A DNA stretch of 64,000 nt from Ktedonobacter robiniae (GCF_016587375.1 NZ_BNJG01000001.1:310001-374000); one strand, 5' to 3'; counted from the stretch's first letter, positions 7,955 through 16,921 are shown. Notes: generated by a model not told the origin, from the letters alone. Numbers and translations are program-made.

Positions 7955-10315
7955 ATGCTCGCGCATCAAACACATCAATGGCAGGGCCGCTCACTCGGAC
8001 GTTATCTCCTGCTCAGTCTGCTTGGGCGTGGGGGAATGGGTGAGGTCTGGCAGGCTGAAGATACACAACTCCATCGCCATGTAGCCATCAAACTCTTGCT
8101 TCCGGTTCTCGATAGTGAGAAGGAATACCTGGATGCCTTCCACAACGAGGCTCGTCTAGCCGCCTCACTCAATTATCCCCACATTCTCTCTGTCCATGAT
8201 TTTGGGGAACTACACCAGGGTGATGATGTTATTACCTACCTGGTCATGCCATTTCTCAATGGGGGCACTTTGCGCAATCGTATGGAGAACCTGGCGGAAC
8301 TTCTTCCTACCAGGGTGAGTTTGCACTATCTGCGCCAGGCTGCCGAGGCCATTGACTATGCGCACAGTCGACAGGTGCTACATCGTGATGTGACACCCTC
8401 CAATATGCTACTCCAGGATGATCAGCTCTATCTCTCCGATTTTGGCATTGCACGCTTACTCTCGACCTCGACCTATCACAGTCGCACCAGTGTGGCGGTC
8501 GGCACCCCGGAATATATGGCCCCCGAACGCATCCAAGAGAAGGCTGTTACTGCCAGCGATCTCTACAGCCTCGCAGTCATTGCCTATCAACTGTTCACTG
8601 GCAGGCTACCATTTGAGGGCGAAGATGCTCTCGCTGTGCTGCTCAAACATATTCAGGAACCACCTCCCTCTCCTCGTCAGTTTCAGCCGCAACTTCCCGA
8701 GGAGGCTGCGCAACTGCTACTTACCGCGCTTTCCAAACATCCTGAGGAGCGCCCTTCGAACTGCGTAGCCTTTGTTGAGGCCCTGGAGCAGAGTTTACAA
8801 ACACGCCAACCGTCTCATGTCACGAAAGCAGATGATCCCGATGCAACACTTATCGCGCCCTGGAATAAGCGCGCACACAATGCTACACGAGAAAGCGGTC
8901 CCTATCAAACCCTTCCCGTTGGGATTGCCTCTACGTTGAACCTCGCCATACCTAACACACAACTACATACGACTTCAACAGGGCAAGCTCTTGAAACGAC
9001 ACAAACACAAGTACCCAGCCAGGCACGCAAACGCGCTCACGTGAACAGACGGGCCTTTATGCTGGGTGTTACCTCGGCAGCCGTCTTCCTGGCTGGCTCA
9101 GGCCTGGCGTTAGGGAGCTCACTCTATCGCTCCTACGGGCAGGTGCCTGGTCCCCAACAGTTACACCCCGGCCGTCCTCTCCTGAAACTTAATGGACTAA
9201 CCGATATTATCTGGAATGTCCGCTGGCATCCGCGCGGCCGCTACCTGGCAACCGCTGGCTACGATAACCTGGTCCAGGTTTGGGACCTTGACGCCTCACT
9301 CTCTTCCCAGGGGCATACGCCAAGCAACCTCTCCCACGCTTCGGCAAGTTGGAAAATTGGAGCCACTGTCAACCGGAATAGCCTGACCTGGTCGCCAGAT
9401 GGACACGCTCTGGCGCTCTTTGCCCCTCTGGAAGGATGGGCAGGCTCAGATGCAGTCCTGGCAACGGTCGATGTCTTTCAGCCTCGCGCCTCCCTTCAGC
9501 TCTACACTGATCCCAGCACCAGCGCAGATAGATTGTATCGCGGCTTGAGTTGGTCACCTTCTAATCAGGTGCTGGCAACAGGAACCAGGCAAGGGAATAT
9601 TGCGCTCTGGCATCCAGGGACAACCCATGGTGTCTTCAAACGCTTTACCAATCCTGAGCAATCCACGCAGGACACAGTGTCGGACCTCTTTGATGCCCCT
9701 CCAGCCCTCTGCTGGTCACATGATGAGCAGCAAATTCTGGAATACTTTCAGCCAAACAGCATTACGAGCTGGAATGTCCAGACTGGTCAGCGAGCCACGC
9801 TACTGACCCTTCCCCGGCGCCCCTCTACCCTTCCTGAAAAACCAGGGCAAAAGGGTATCGTGTATTTCTTGACATTCCTTAATTCGCCCACTAGCCCGAC
9901 ACAGTTCCTTGCCAGCGATGTTGATATTGCCATCATCTTTGACACCGCTCAGAAAAAGGTGCTTTCTACCCTGGGGTGTGCTGACCCGGACGCGCACCGC
10001 AGTGTCATGATACCGTCCTATTCAACTTTCGATAGGTTTTGTCCGCAATTGGGGCAGCTCACATGGTCACCCAACGGTCGTTATATCGCGAGCACCTATT
10101 TGAGCAGTAATCAAATCTTCGTCTGGGACTTACACAATACGCAGCCTCACCTCTCCTCGGACGGTCATCACCTTCCTGAACTGGCCTTCGGCAAAAACAA
10201 TGGGCACAGCCAGGGAGAAGTTATTGTCGACCTGGCCTGGTCCCCTGATGGGCGTTATATAGCATCTTCAGCAACTGATGGCATAGTCCTGATCTGGCAG
10301 GTAGATGGAGCATAG
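7955..10315 (+). CDS. Membrane Ser/Thr protein kinase with WD40-like domain (array member B1), altered catalytic loop
   Basis: 786 residues. Kinase domain about 17-285 with intact glycine loop (G-R-G-G-M-G-E-V), K46 and D-F-G. The catalytic loop reads H-R-D-V-T-P-S-N: D145 is present, but the Lys two residues later, which contacts the ATP gamma-phosphate, is Thr147 (codon ACA at 8393). Activity may be reduced or altered. A variable 80-residue linker is followed by N-R365-R366-A-F-M-L-G and a hydrophobic helix, then WD40-like repeats (R-W-H-P-R-G-R-Y, T-W-S-P-N-G-R-Y, A-W-S-P-D-G-R-Y, each ending with a [VI]-W strand). It begins 6 bases after A1 and ends 3 before the next gene; its closest relative in the array is the fourth gene. 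Confidence 0.93.
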   Translation: MLAHQTHQWQGRSLGRYLLLSLLGRGGMGEVWQAEDTQLHRHVAIKLLLPVLDSEKEYLDAFHNEARLAASLNYPHILSVHDFGELHQGDDVITYLVMPFLNGGTLRNRMENLAELLPTRVSLHYLRQAAEAIDYAHSRQVLHRDVTPSNMLLQDDQLYLSDFGIARLLSTSTYHSRTSVAVGTPEYMAPERIQEKAVTASDLYSLAVIAYQLFTGRLPFEGEDALAVLLKHIQEPPPSPRQFQPQLPEEAAQLLLTALSKHPEERPSNCVAFVEALEQSLQTRQPSHVTKADDPDATLIAPWNKRAHNATRESGPYQTLPVGIASTLNLAIPNTQLHTTSTGQALETTQTQVPSQARKRAHVNRRAFMLGVTSAAVFLAGSGLALGSSLYRSYGQVPGPQQLHPGRPLLKLNGLTDIIWNVRWHPRGRYLATAGYDNLVQVWDLDASLSSQGHTPSNLSHASASWKIGATVNRNSLTWSPDGHALALFAPLEGWAGSDAVLATVDVFQPRASLQLYTDPSTSADRLYRGLSWSPSNQVLATGTRQGNIALWHPGTTHGVFKRFTNPEQSTQDTVSDLFDAPPALCWSHDEQQILEYFQPNSITSWNVQTGQRATLLTLPRRPSTLPEKPGQKGIVYFLTFLNSPTSPTQFLASDVDIAIIFDTAQKKVLSTLGCADPDAHRSVMIPSYSTFDRFCPQLGQLTWSPNGRYIASTYLSSNQIFVWDLHNTQPHLSSDGHHLPELAFGKNNGHSQGEVIVDLAWSPDGRYIASSATDGIVLIWQVDGA

Positions 10316-10318
10316 ATA

Positions 10319-12511
10319 ATGATACATACCTCTACAACACTTCAACGCCTCAACGTGAACTCGTTGGGGCGCTACCAGATACTGCGCCGCATCGGACGCG
10401 GCAATACAGGCGATGTCTGGCTCTGCCGAGACCCACGTCTTGAGCGCCATGTAGCAGTGAAAACACTACCTATTCACCCGCAACAGGATCGCGCCTTCGC
10501 ACAGCGCTTCGAGCGAGTAGCAAGAGCGGTCGCGGCCCTTGCGCATCCCCACATACTTCAAATCCATGACTATGGGAAACACCTCCTCCCTTCAGGAGAA
10601 ACGCTCCCCTATATAGTGCTCCCGTTTATTGAAGACGGCTCGCTGCAAGATTACCTCACATCTAACCAACCACTTCCAGCGGATAAGGCATTTACGCTCC
10701 TCAAGCAAGCCGCTGAGGCCATCGATCATGCCCACCGGCAGCATATCATCCACCGCGCTATTAAGCCTGCGAATATGCTGATACGCGACGGGCGCTGGCT
10801 TTTGCTTGCGGATTTCGGCATTGCACGCCTCTTAACGTCTCCTGAACAAGATGCCAGGGGCGAAAGTGACCTGGGAACACCAGAATATATGGCCCCCGAA
10901 CAGGCTCAGGGCCGGGCCACGACGACGAGCGACATCTATAGCCTCGCGATTATTGCCTATCAACTCTTTACAGGTCATCTTCCCTTTGAGGGCGAGACAG
11001 CGCTCGCGACAATAATGCAGCATGCATTAGAGAAGCCGCCCTCGCCCCGTCAATTCAACCCTGCTCTCTCGGCGGCCTTCGAGCGGATCCTGCTTCAAGG
11101 CCTGGCAAAAGAGCCCCAACAACGCCCCGCCCTGGCAGGGGAGCTGGTGGAACAGTTAGAGCAATCCTATGGGCATACGGCGCACCAGTATGTCGCTTTG
11201 CGTACGCAGCGTGATCTACCGACGCTCGCGTTTGAGGACGAATCCATTCATGACATAACACACCAGAAGGTTACACGACCTGACCGTCGTCAATTCCTGC
11301 TCGGTAGCGCGGTCACGGTTGCCTTTGTGACTGGTGGAGCACTGGGAGCCTGGGGCTGGCTACGTCATACCTCTACCTCTTCTCCCATACTCCCACCCCA
11401 GCCTCCCCTCTCCGCTCGTCCTGCTCCCTCAGAGTCACGCGATCTGGCGCTTGTGCTGACCGGGCATAATGCTGCGCCTACTCAAATGGCCTGGTCCCCT
11501 GATAGTAAAACACTTATTACCGCCGGTGACGATACGCTGGTACTGCGCTGGGATATTGCCAGTCTCCTACAGAAACCAGATCGTTCTGATACGTCCCCAT
11601 TATATAGTGGGAAACACCTGCAATATGAGTTTGATGGATCTCTCTTGGCGTGGTCACGAGATGGGCAACGAGTGGCCGTGGCGAACTATCTCAACAATAA
11701 CGAGGCGCAGTTGGGTATCTTCTCACCACAACTGGCGCCTCTCACGTCTCCCATAATGTTAGAACGCTACCTCAGCCTCTGCTGGCTCCCCAACAACTCC
11801 CTGGTGATACTTAGATTCATTCCAGAAGATGTCTCAAAGAAAACGCCGAGCCGTACTGAGATGTGTACGCTGGACGCGCAGCTACAAAATCTGCATGTCA
11901 TTGACCCGAATGCGGGCAAAAATTTAGCCTTCAGATCCGACATGTTGTCTCTCTCCCCCGATGGGACACAGGTGGCATTCCAACGTGATGACAACATTGT
12001 TATTGGTTCCTTCCAGATATCATCTGCCACTACAAGCTGGCAGCCACGCAGCACTCTACCCTTACCTTCTTTATCAAATTATGACGCTGTCTGGGCCGCG
12101 GATAGTAAAATACTTGTAATGCTCACGAACTCTGATGTTGGCGGCATCAACTACTTCTCTTCTCAGGAGAGGGCACTACAACCCCACTCCCTTCAAATTC
12201 CCTCTAGCTTGAGAAAGCCAACCGACGACGCGAATATACCGCTGGATTCTTCCATTAGTGCGCCGCGTATTAATTGTATCGCCTGCAATCCCACATCAAG
12301 CGCTCCCGCTGTAGCCGCAGGCACCACTGGCGGGGAAATTTTCTTCTGGAATCTTCAAGATAAAACCCTTCCCATACATGGCCCACTTACCAGTATAACC
12401 ACTGGCGCGCGAAACGTTGAGGCACTCTCCTGGTCGCCTGATGGCAAATGGTTGGCAGCAAGCTATGGAGATGACAATGCCTCTATTTTGATCTGGAAAG
12501 TGCGAGGATAG
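10319..12511 (+). CDS. WD40-linked membrane kinase homologue, predicted pseudokinase (array member A2)
   Basis: 730 residues, colinear with A1 over the whole length. The kinase fold is kept (K48, D-F-G, P-E-Y-M-A-P-E), but the catalytic Asp of H-R-D is Ala147 (H-R-A-I-K-P-A-N; codon GCT at 10757-10759, one base from GAT). The glycine loop is also changed to G-R-G-N-T-G-D-V. Loss of this Asp normally abolishes phosphotransfer, so the protein is likely a pseudokinase that binds ATP or partners. The anchor D-R323-R324-Q-F-L-L-G plus hydrophobic helix and the C-terminal WD40-like repeats are intact, as is the reading frame, which argues for selection on a non-catalytic role such as an allosteric partner of the neighbouring kinases. 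Confidence 0.92.
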   Translation: MIHTSTTLQRLNVNSLGRYQILRRIGRGNTGDVWLCRDPRLERHVAVKTLPIHPQQDRAFAQRFERVARAVAALAHPHILQIHDYGKHLLPSGETLPYIVLPFIEDGSLQDYLTSNQPLPADKAFTLLKQAAEAIDHAHRQHIIHRAIKPANMLIRDGRWLLLADFGIARLLTSPEQDARGESDLGTPEYMAPEQAQGRATTTSDIYSLAIIAYQLFTGHLPFEGETALATIMQHALEKPPSPRQFNPALSAAFERILLQGLAKEPQQRPALAGELVEQLEQSYGHTAHQYVALRTQRDLPTLAFEDESIHDITHQKVTRPDRRQFLLGSAVTVAFVTGGALGAWGWLRHTSTSSPILPPQPPLSARPAPSESRDLALVLTGHNAAPTQMAWSPDSKTLITAGDDTLVLRWDIASLLQKPDRSDTSPLYSGKHLQYEFDGSLLAWSRDGQRVAVANYLNNNEAQLGIFSPQLAPLTSPIMLERYLSLCWLPNNSLVILRFIPEDVSKKTPSRTEMCTLDAQLQNLHVIDPNAGKNLAFRSDMLSLSPDGTQVAFQRDDNIVIGSFQISSATTSWQPRSTLPLPSLSNYDAVWAADSKILVMLTNSDVGGINYFSSQERALQPHSLQIPSSLRKPTDDANIPLDSSISAPRINCIACNPTSSAPAVAAGTTGGEIFFWNLQDKTLPIHGPLTSITTGARNVEALSWSPDGKWLAASYGDDNASILIWKVRG

Positions 12512-12515
12512 CCCT

Positions 12516-14813
12516 ATGTTAGCGCAACACACCCAATGGCAAGATCAGATGCTGGGACGCTACCGCTTACAAAGGTTGTTGGGGCGCGGCGGGATGGGTG
12601 AAGTCTGGCTGGCAGAAGATACCGATCTCCAACGCCAGGTAGCGGTGAAACTGCTTTCGCCAGTTTTTCGCTCACAACAGACATACTTTCAAGCCTTCAA
12701 TCGTGAAGCACGCCTGGTTGCCTCGCTCGAACATCCGCATATCCTTTCCGTCCATGATTTCGGCGAGTTCAAGCTTGCCGACGATGTGATAACGTATCTC
12801 ATCATGCCCCTTATTTCTGGCGGATCACTTGAGAGTCTCTTGCGCAAGCAGAGGCAACCGTTACCACGCTCCATTGCGCTACGCTACTTGCGCCAGGCTG
12901 CTGAAGCCATTGATTTCGCGCATAGCAGACGGATATTGCATCGTGATATCAAGCCCGCCAATATGTTGCTGCAAGATCACTGGCTCTTCATCTCTGACTT
13001 CGGTATCGCGACGCTACTCACTACCCAGGCATTTCGCAGCCAGACAAAAGCTGGTTCGGGCACGCCTCTCTATATGGCTCCTGAACAGAGCCTCGGCAAA
13101 GCACTCCCCGCCAGCGACCGCTATAGCCTGGCAGTCGTAGCCTACGAGCTCCTCACAGGTCATGTCCCTTTCGAGGGCGATAGTCCTTTCGCCGTCGCGC
13201 TCAAACACATTCAGGACGTGCCGCCCTCACCGCGCCAGTTCAATCCTGGACTTTCTCAAGACATTGAGCAAATCCTCTTACATGGCCTGGCAAAAGATCC
13301 CGATCAGCGCCCAACCTCGTGTGTGGCCTTTGTTGATGAATTAGAGCGCTTGCATCATCCGCCACATCTCGTTCCACGCGTTGAAAACGATCCAGCTTCG
13401 ACCTTGATCAAACCCATGGACGAGCTACACTCTGCACGTCGCTCTTCTCCTCCTCAGGAGACATCACAGGCGGGTGAAGTTTCCCCCCGTGATCGGTTAC
13501 GCTCCCAGAACCCAAACAGCATTGGAGATAAGGCGGCACAAGAACAGTTAGCCACAACCACTGGCGCGCATCGGCCTCTCTCACGCCGCTCGCTTCTGCT
13601 TGGCGGGGCCGCCGCTACCATATTCCTCGCTGGCGGAGGCTACGCCCTCGCTAACGCCTATCAGCCAGAAGCCACACCGCGCCGTGGGCCACAACGCCTG
13701 ATTCCAGGTATTCCTCGCCTTAAGTTTACCGGCCATGCCGATAGTGTGAATAATGTGTGCTGGAACCCACAGGGCCGTTTTCTCGCATCTGGCGGTCTCG
13801 ATACTCGGATCATGGTCTGGGACCCAACCCCTCTCTTACAAACACCGGCAAAAACAACACGATCAGTTACGCAGCCTGCTGCTCAATGGAAACTATTCGC
13901 GGAAAACTATCGCCATGACCTGGGCTGGTCTCCTGATGGCCGCTTTCTGGTAACCGTTCCTCGGGAGAGTAGTGCATCTGTGACGTATGCTTTTGCCAGA
14001 ACGGTTGCGACTATTGATGTCTTCGCACCCCAGGCTCGTATCGCACTCAATAGTGATCGTAGCGGAAACTATGATACGATCAACGAGGTTTCCTCGCCCG
14101 CCTGGTCACCTGATGGTAAATCTATCGCTACCGCAACCGACCAGAACCAGATCGCTTTCTGGAACACTCCCGGCCCAAATAAAGGCCAGGGAATTATCAA
14201 GCTCTTTAATAATAATGCTACGAGTACCAAAGATTACTATGAAATCTCTGTTATTCGCTGGTCTCTCGACGGATCTCTCCTCCTTGGTTTGGACAACAAG
14301 TTTCACCTGCTCGCCTGGGATCCCCAAACGGGGAAACAACAGGTATTCCCTCTTCCAGACCGCTCTGATGCGCTCAAGATATGGGCACAGACTCGCCAGA
14401 CACTCAATTTGCGCAGCCTGGTAACCTCGCCGGCTCGGCCCAATCAGATCCTCGCCGATGCCTTCGATGTCGCAGCCATCTTTGACCTTCAACAACACAA
14501 AATTGTTACGATTTTGACCATCGCCGACCCCATACTCAAAGGGTTACTCCAGGTTAGCAAACTCGCCTGGTCCTCCAATAGCCGCTATGTGGCTGGCTGC
14601 TACCTTGGTAGTAACCAGATCTACATCTGGGATCTCGCGAACTCGCGCTCTCACAAGACCAGCAACGGTTTTAAGTTGCCCGACCTATCCTTTGGCAAAA
14701 ACAATGGACACAGTAGTGATATCTTCGACCTTTCCTGGTCACCTGATGGTCGTTTCCTGGCCTCTGCCTCCGCTGATCACTCAGTGATCATCTGGCAAGT
14801 CGATGCGGAATAG
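12516..14813 (+). CDS. Membrane Ser/Thr protein kinase with WD40-like C-terminal domain (array member B2)
   Basis: 765 residues. Canonical kinase residues: G-R-G-G-M-G-E-V, K45, H-R-D-I-K-P-A-N with D144, D-F-G, and P-L-Y-M-A-P-E. Juxtamembrane linker about 290-355, then S-R357-R358-S-L-L-L-G-G followed by a hydrophobic Ala/Gly-rich segment, then WD40-like repeats to the C-terminus (C-W-N-P-Q-G-R-F, G-W-S-P-D-G-R-F, A-W-S-P-D-G-K, S-W-S-P-D-G-R-F). Starts 4 bases after A2, so all four kinases are probably one transcript. It resembles B1 in length, in the D-D-V-I-T-Y-L hinge region and in the conserved F-G-K-N-N-G-H motif before the last repeat. Confidence 0.93.
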   Translation: MLAQHTQWQDQMLGRYRLQRLLGRGGMGEVWLAEDTDLQRQVAVKLLSPVFRSQQTYFQAFNREARLVASLEHPHILSVHDFGEFKLADDVITYLIMPLISGGSLESLLRKQRQPLPRSIALRYLRQAAEAIDFAHSRRILHRDIKPANMLLQDHWLFISDFGIATLLTTQAFRSQTKAGSGTPLYMAPEQSLGKALPASDRYSLAVVAYELLTGHVPFEGDSPFAVALKHIQDVPPSPRQFNPGLSQDIEQILLHGLAKDPDQRPTSCVAFVDELERLHHPPHLVPRVENDPASTLIKPMDELHSARRSSPPQETSQAGEVSPRDRLRSQNPNSIGDKAAQEQLATTTGAHRPLSRRSLLLGGAAATIFLAGGGYALANAYQPEATPRRGPQRLIPGIPRLKFTGHADSVNNVCWNPQGRFLASGGLDTRIMVWDPTPLLQTPAKTTRSVTQPAAQWKLFAENYRHDLGWSPDGRFLVTVPRESSASVTYAFARTVATIDVFAPQARIALNSDRSGNYDTINEVSSPAWSPDGKSIATATDQNQIAFWNTPGPNKGQGIIKLFNNNATSTKDYYEISVIRWSLDGSLLLGLDNKFHLLAWDPQTGKQQVFPLPDRSDALKIWAQTRQTLNLRSLVTSPARPNQILADAFDVAAIFDLQQHKIVTILTIADPILKGLLQVSKLAWSSNSRYVAGCYLGSNQIYIWDLANSRSHKTSNGFKLPDLSFGKNNGHSSDIFDLSWSPDGRFLASASADHSVIIWQVDAE

Positions 14814-14924
14814 GTTTAGCGGAAGATCTGCCCACCACACACATTGAAACGGCCATTGAGCAACAATCAACGGGAACACCTCATCAATACAAGGTTCGTT
14901 GGGAGAAAGCATAAAGAGCAATGA

Positions 14925-14972
14925 GAGAAGCGTTTTCCCCTAACGTCATCAATGAGGCGATAAACGCTTCTC
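14925..14972. terminator. Hairpin between convergent kinase and methyltransferase genes
   Basis: Arms GAGAAGCGTTT (14925-14935) and AAACGCTTCTC (14962-14972) pair perfectly around a 26-base loop. It lies between the stop of the fourth kinase and the stop of the minus-strand methyltransferase, the right place for a shared terminator. No clean T-run follows on either side, so it may be Rho-assisted. Confidence 0.45.
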
Positions 14973-14998
14973 CAGCCTTTGTTTCTTCTATTCCACCT

Positions 14999-15673
14999 TT
15001 ACCACACGTATGGCACCAACCGATAGTGTACCTTCTGTGTGTACGCGCTATACCCGTCTAACTCTTGCTTGAGCATCTTTTCTTCGTCGAGGATGCGGAA
15101 GGCGAGCCCAATCATGCCAGGGATGAGGATGACAAGCCCCCACCAGGAGTCGAGCGCAAGGGGGATACCTACCATCATGATCAGCGTTCCCACATACATT
15201 GGGTGCCGCACGAGCCCATAGAGACCGGTAGAGATGACTTTCTGGCCCGCCTCTACCGTGATGTTGGCGGCTGCATAACTATTCTGTATGACCACAAGCA
15301 TGGCGATACCAAGTCCAATCGCGACCAGAGCATCCCCAATCACTGAGACAGCCGTTGGCACTGGCGACCAGCCAAAACGATGGTCGAAGGCGCTGAATAT
15401 CATCACCGCTGGCAGCGACAGGAGTGCAACAGAGATGATAATTTTCTGCACTGTTCTGGTTTCTGCCGTTGGCCCGGCATGCATACGCCGCTCAAGGGCT
15501 GCCGGGTTCTTCAGACTCAAGTAGATGCTAGGGACACTCGTCGAGAGGGTAAAGACGGCAATAAAAACCCATGCTTGCCAGTAATTGAACGTCCACGCTG
15601 GCAAAAACAACACCAACCCAAACACTACAAGTCCAATAAGTCCAGTACCTACTGCTTGAAGGCCAGTTTTCAT
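14999..15673 (-). CDS. ICMT/PEMT-type integral membrane methyltransferase
   Basis: 224 residues from the ATG at 15673; a longer in-frame ORF would overlap the upstream TetR gene and adds a basic non-conserved leader, so the shorter form is chosen. There are five hydrophobic helices. The C-terminal signature G-L-Y-G-L-V-R-H-P-M-Y-V-G-T and the terminal D-E-E-K-M-L ... Y-x-x-Y motif are those of isoprenylcysteine carboxyl methyltransferase/phospholipid methyltransferase-like proteins, which use S-adenosylmethionine on a lipophilic acceptor. The bacterial substrate is not known. It follows the TetR gene on the same strand by 82 bases and is probably its target. Confidence 0.88.
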   Translation of the reverse strand: MKTGLQAVGTGLIGLVVFGLVLFLPAWTFNYWQAWVFIAVFTLSTSVPSIYLSLKNPAALERRMHAGPTAETRTVQKIIISVALLSLPAVMIFSAFDHRFGWSPVPTAVSVIGDALVAIGLGIAMLVVIQNSYAAANITVEAGQKVISTGLYGLVRHPMYVGTLIMMVGIPLALDSWWGLVILIPGMIGLAFRILDEEKMLKQELDGYSAYTQKVHYRLVPYVW

Positions 15674-15755
15674 GATCGCTTCTCTCTTTTCTCGTCGCGC
15701 GTTCTCTTGGCTCTTTCGCTTGCCAATTGGACGTGGAGGACGTGTTGTAACCCCG

Positions 15756-16496
15756 TTAGGGAGCGTGCCCTGGATCTTCCTGCTGATTGTTCTCTCGTAT
15801 CGCTTCAACCCAGAGTTGCACCCCTTCGGCATTGGTTCGGTAGAAGGTGTGCGGCGGCACGCCTAATACTCGCTCGATAGCATCCATGTAGACAGCATGG
15901 GTAGTAACGATCGCTTCGATGAGGCGTTGATCATTGTCGCGTGTCTGGTCTAAGGCGAACAGTAATTCAGCATGCCTGTCTCCCATCCCTTGTAGCAAGG
16001 TCACAATGACTTCCCCTGCGTTGTCAGGATAAGCGACGACAAAGCTACCTTCCTGAATGCCTTGCCGGACGATCTCGTTGAGCAGTTGCGCTCGCTGTCT
16101 GGCAATCGCCTCAGTCACTCTGAGTCGCACAACGGCATTGCTATCGGAGTACCAGACACGCCCAATCCTGACCACTTCCGCCTTGTGCTCCATTCTCAAG
16201 CGGTCCAGCGTATCAAAGAAGCCCTGGAATTTTTTGCGGGCGCTCAGCTTAGGATCATCAATGAGCTGTCGAAGCGGCTTCCCCGACTCTTCCTTGACCT
16301 GCTTGATGAAGGCTTCTAACAAGGCTTCGCGCGAGGCGAAATAATGATGGAAGGCCCCTCTTGAGATTCGCACTTCCTCCAAGATATCCTGGATTGACAT
16401 GCACTCATACCCCTTGCTCAACATCAGTCGCTGGGCCGTATTGAGGATCTGCGCACGTTTGGCTGCGTATTGTTCTGGTCTAACGATTCGTGCCAT
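15756..16496 (-). CDS. TetR/AcrR family transcriptional regulator
   Basis: 246 residues. N-terminal TetR HTH at about 14-60: R-x-x-I-L-N-T-A-Q-R-L, then M-S-I-Q-D-I-L-E-E-V-R-I-S-R-G-A-F-H-H-Y-F, a textbook recognition helix. The remainder is an all-helical ligand-binding/dimerisation domain. The ATG is preceded by GAGGAG 5 bases upstream. Upstream lies a near-perfect promoter overlapped by an inverted repeat, implying autorepression. The downstream membrane methyltransferase is most likely co-transcribed and regulated by an unknown hydrophobic ligand. Confidence 0.92.
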   Translation of the reverse strand: MARIVRPEQYAAKRAQILNTAQRLMLSKGYECMSIQDILEEVRISRGAFHHYFASREALLEAFIKQVKEESGKPLRQLIDDPKLSARKKFQGFFDTLDRLRMEHKAEVVRIGRVWYSDSNAVVRLRVTEAIARQRAQLLNEIVRQGIQEGSFVVAYPDNAGEVIVTLLQGMGDRHAELLFALDQTRDNDQRLIEAIVTTHAVYMDAIERVLGVPPHTFYRTNAEGVQLWVEAIRENNQQEDPGHAP

Positions 16497-16526
16497 TGCC
16501 TCTCCTCAATTAATAAAAAGACACTC

Positions 16527-16563
16527 TGACTATTAATTATAGTCAACAAATTTCTCTTGTCAA
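16527..16563 (-). promoter_or_regulatory. Consensus sigma-70 promoter of the TetR gene with overlapping operator
   Basis: On the minus strand, TTGACA (16563-16558) and TATAAT (16541-16536) match consensus exactly with a 16-base spacer. The inverted repeat TGACTAT-N5-ATAGTCA (16527-16545) covers the -10 box and start region. Such an overlap is typical of a TetR autorepression site. Confidence 0.75.
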
Positions 16564-16631
16564 GGATCCAATCATCTCCATCTTCGTATTTCGGACTCTA
16601 CAAAAAAGCGGAGCAACAATAAGAATGGAGT

Positions 16632-16680
16632 TAAAAAAACGACTGGGAAAGCATATGATAGCTTATGCTTTCCCAGTCGT
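16632..16680 (-). terminator. Rho-independent terminator of the DUF2795 gene
   Basis: Two perfectly complementary 17-base arms (16639-16655 and 16664-16680) with an 8-base loop are followed, in the minus direction, by a run of seven T residues (A-run 16633-16639 on the plus strand). It lies 29 bases past the stop of the DUF2795 gene. Confidence 0.9.
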
Positions 16681-16708
16681 GCCTCTTCCATGTGCGTCTT
16701 ACACGTGC

Positions 16709-16921
16709 TTATCTCTGACCACGATCCATCTCGCCAATCGCCTTGCTGACATCCGTCGGCTTATTGAATGTCTCATTAGGTAAGCGGTTCAGCGTTTGTT
16801 GGACTTGCTCATCAGCTCCATGTTGCTTGGCATAGTTGATCACTTCTTGTTTGTCGGCCGGATAGTCCATTCCCTTGAGGCACTTCTCGACCTGAACGGG
16901 ATTCGCTGGTTGCTGTGACAT
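16709..16921 (-). CDS. DUF2795 small protein
   Basis: 70 residues, full length for this family. It contains the core P-V-Q-V-E-K-C-L-K-G-M-D-Y-P-A and the conserved A-x-x-x-G-A-D-x-x-V-x-x-x-L-x-x-L-P pattern of DUF2795, a small helical domain common in Actinobacteria and Chloroflexota, often linked with stress or developmental genes. No function is known. It has its own strong terminator downstream and is monocistronic. Confidence 0.85.
   Translation of the reverse strand: MSQQPANPVQVEKCLKGMDYPADKQEVINYAKQHGADEQVQQTLNRLPNETFNKPTDVSKAIGEMDRGQR

Noticed and set aside
15380..15880. Plus-strand ORF of 166 codons across the methyltransferase and TetR ends
   Set aside because: Antisense to two clear genes; no domain.
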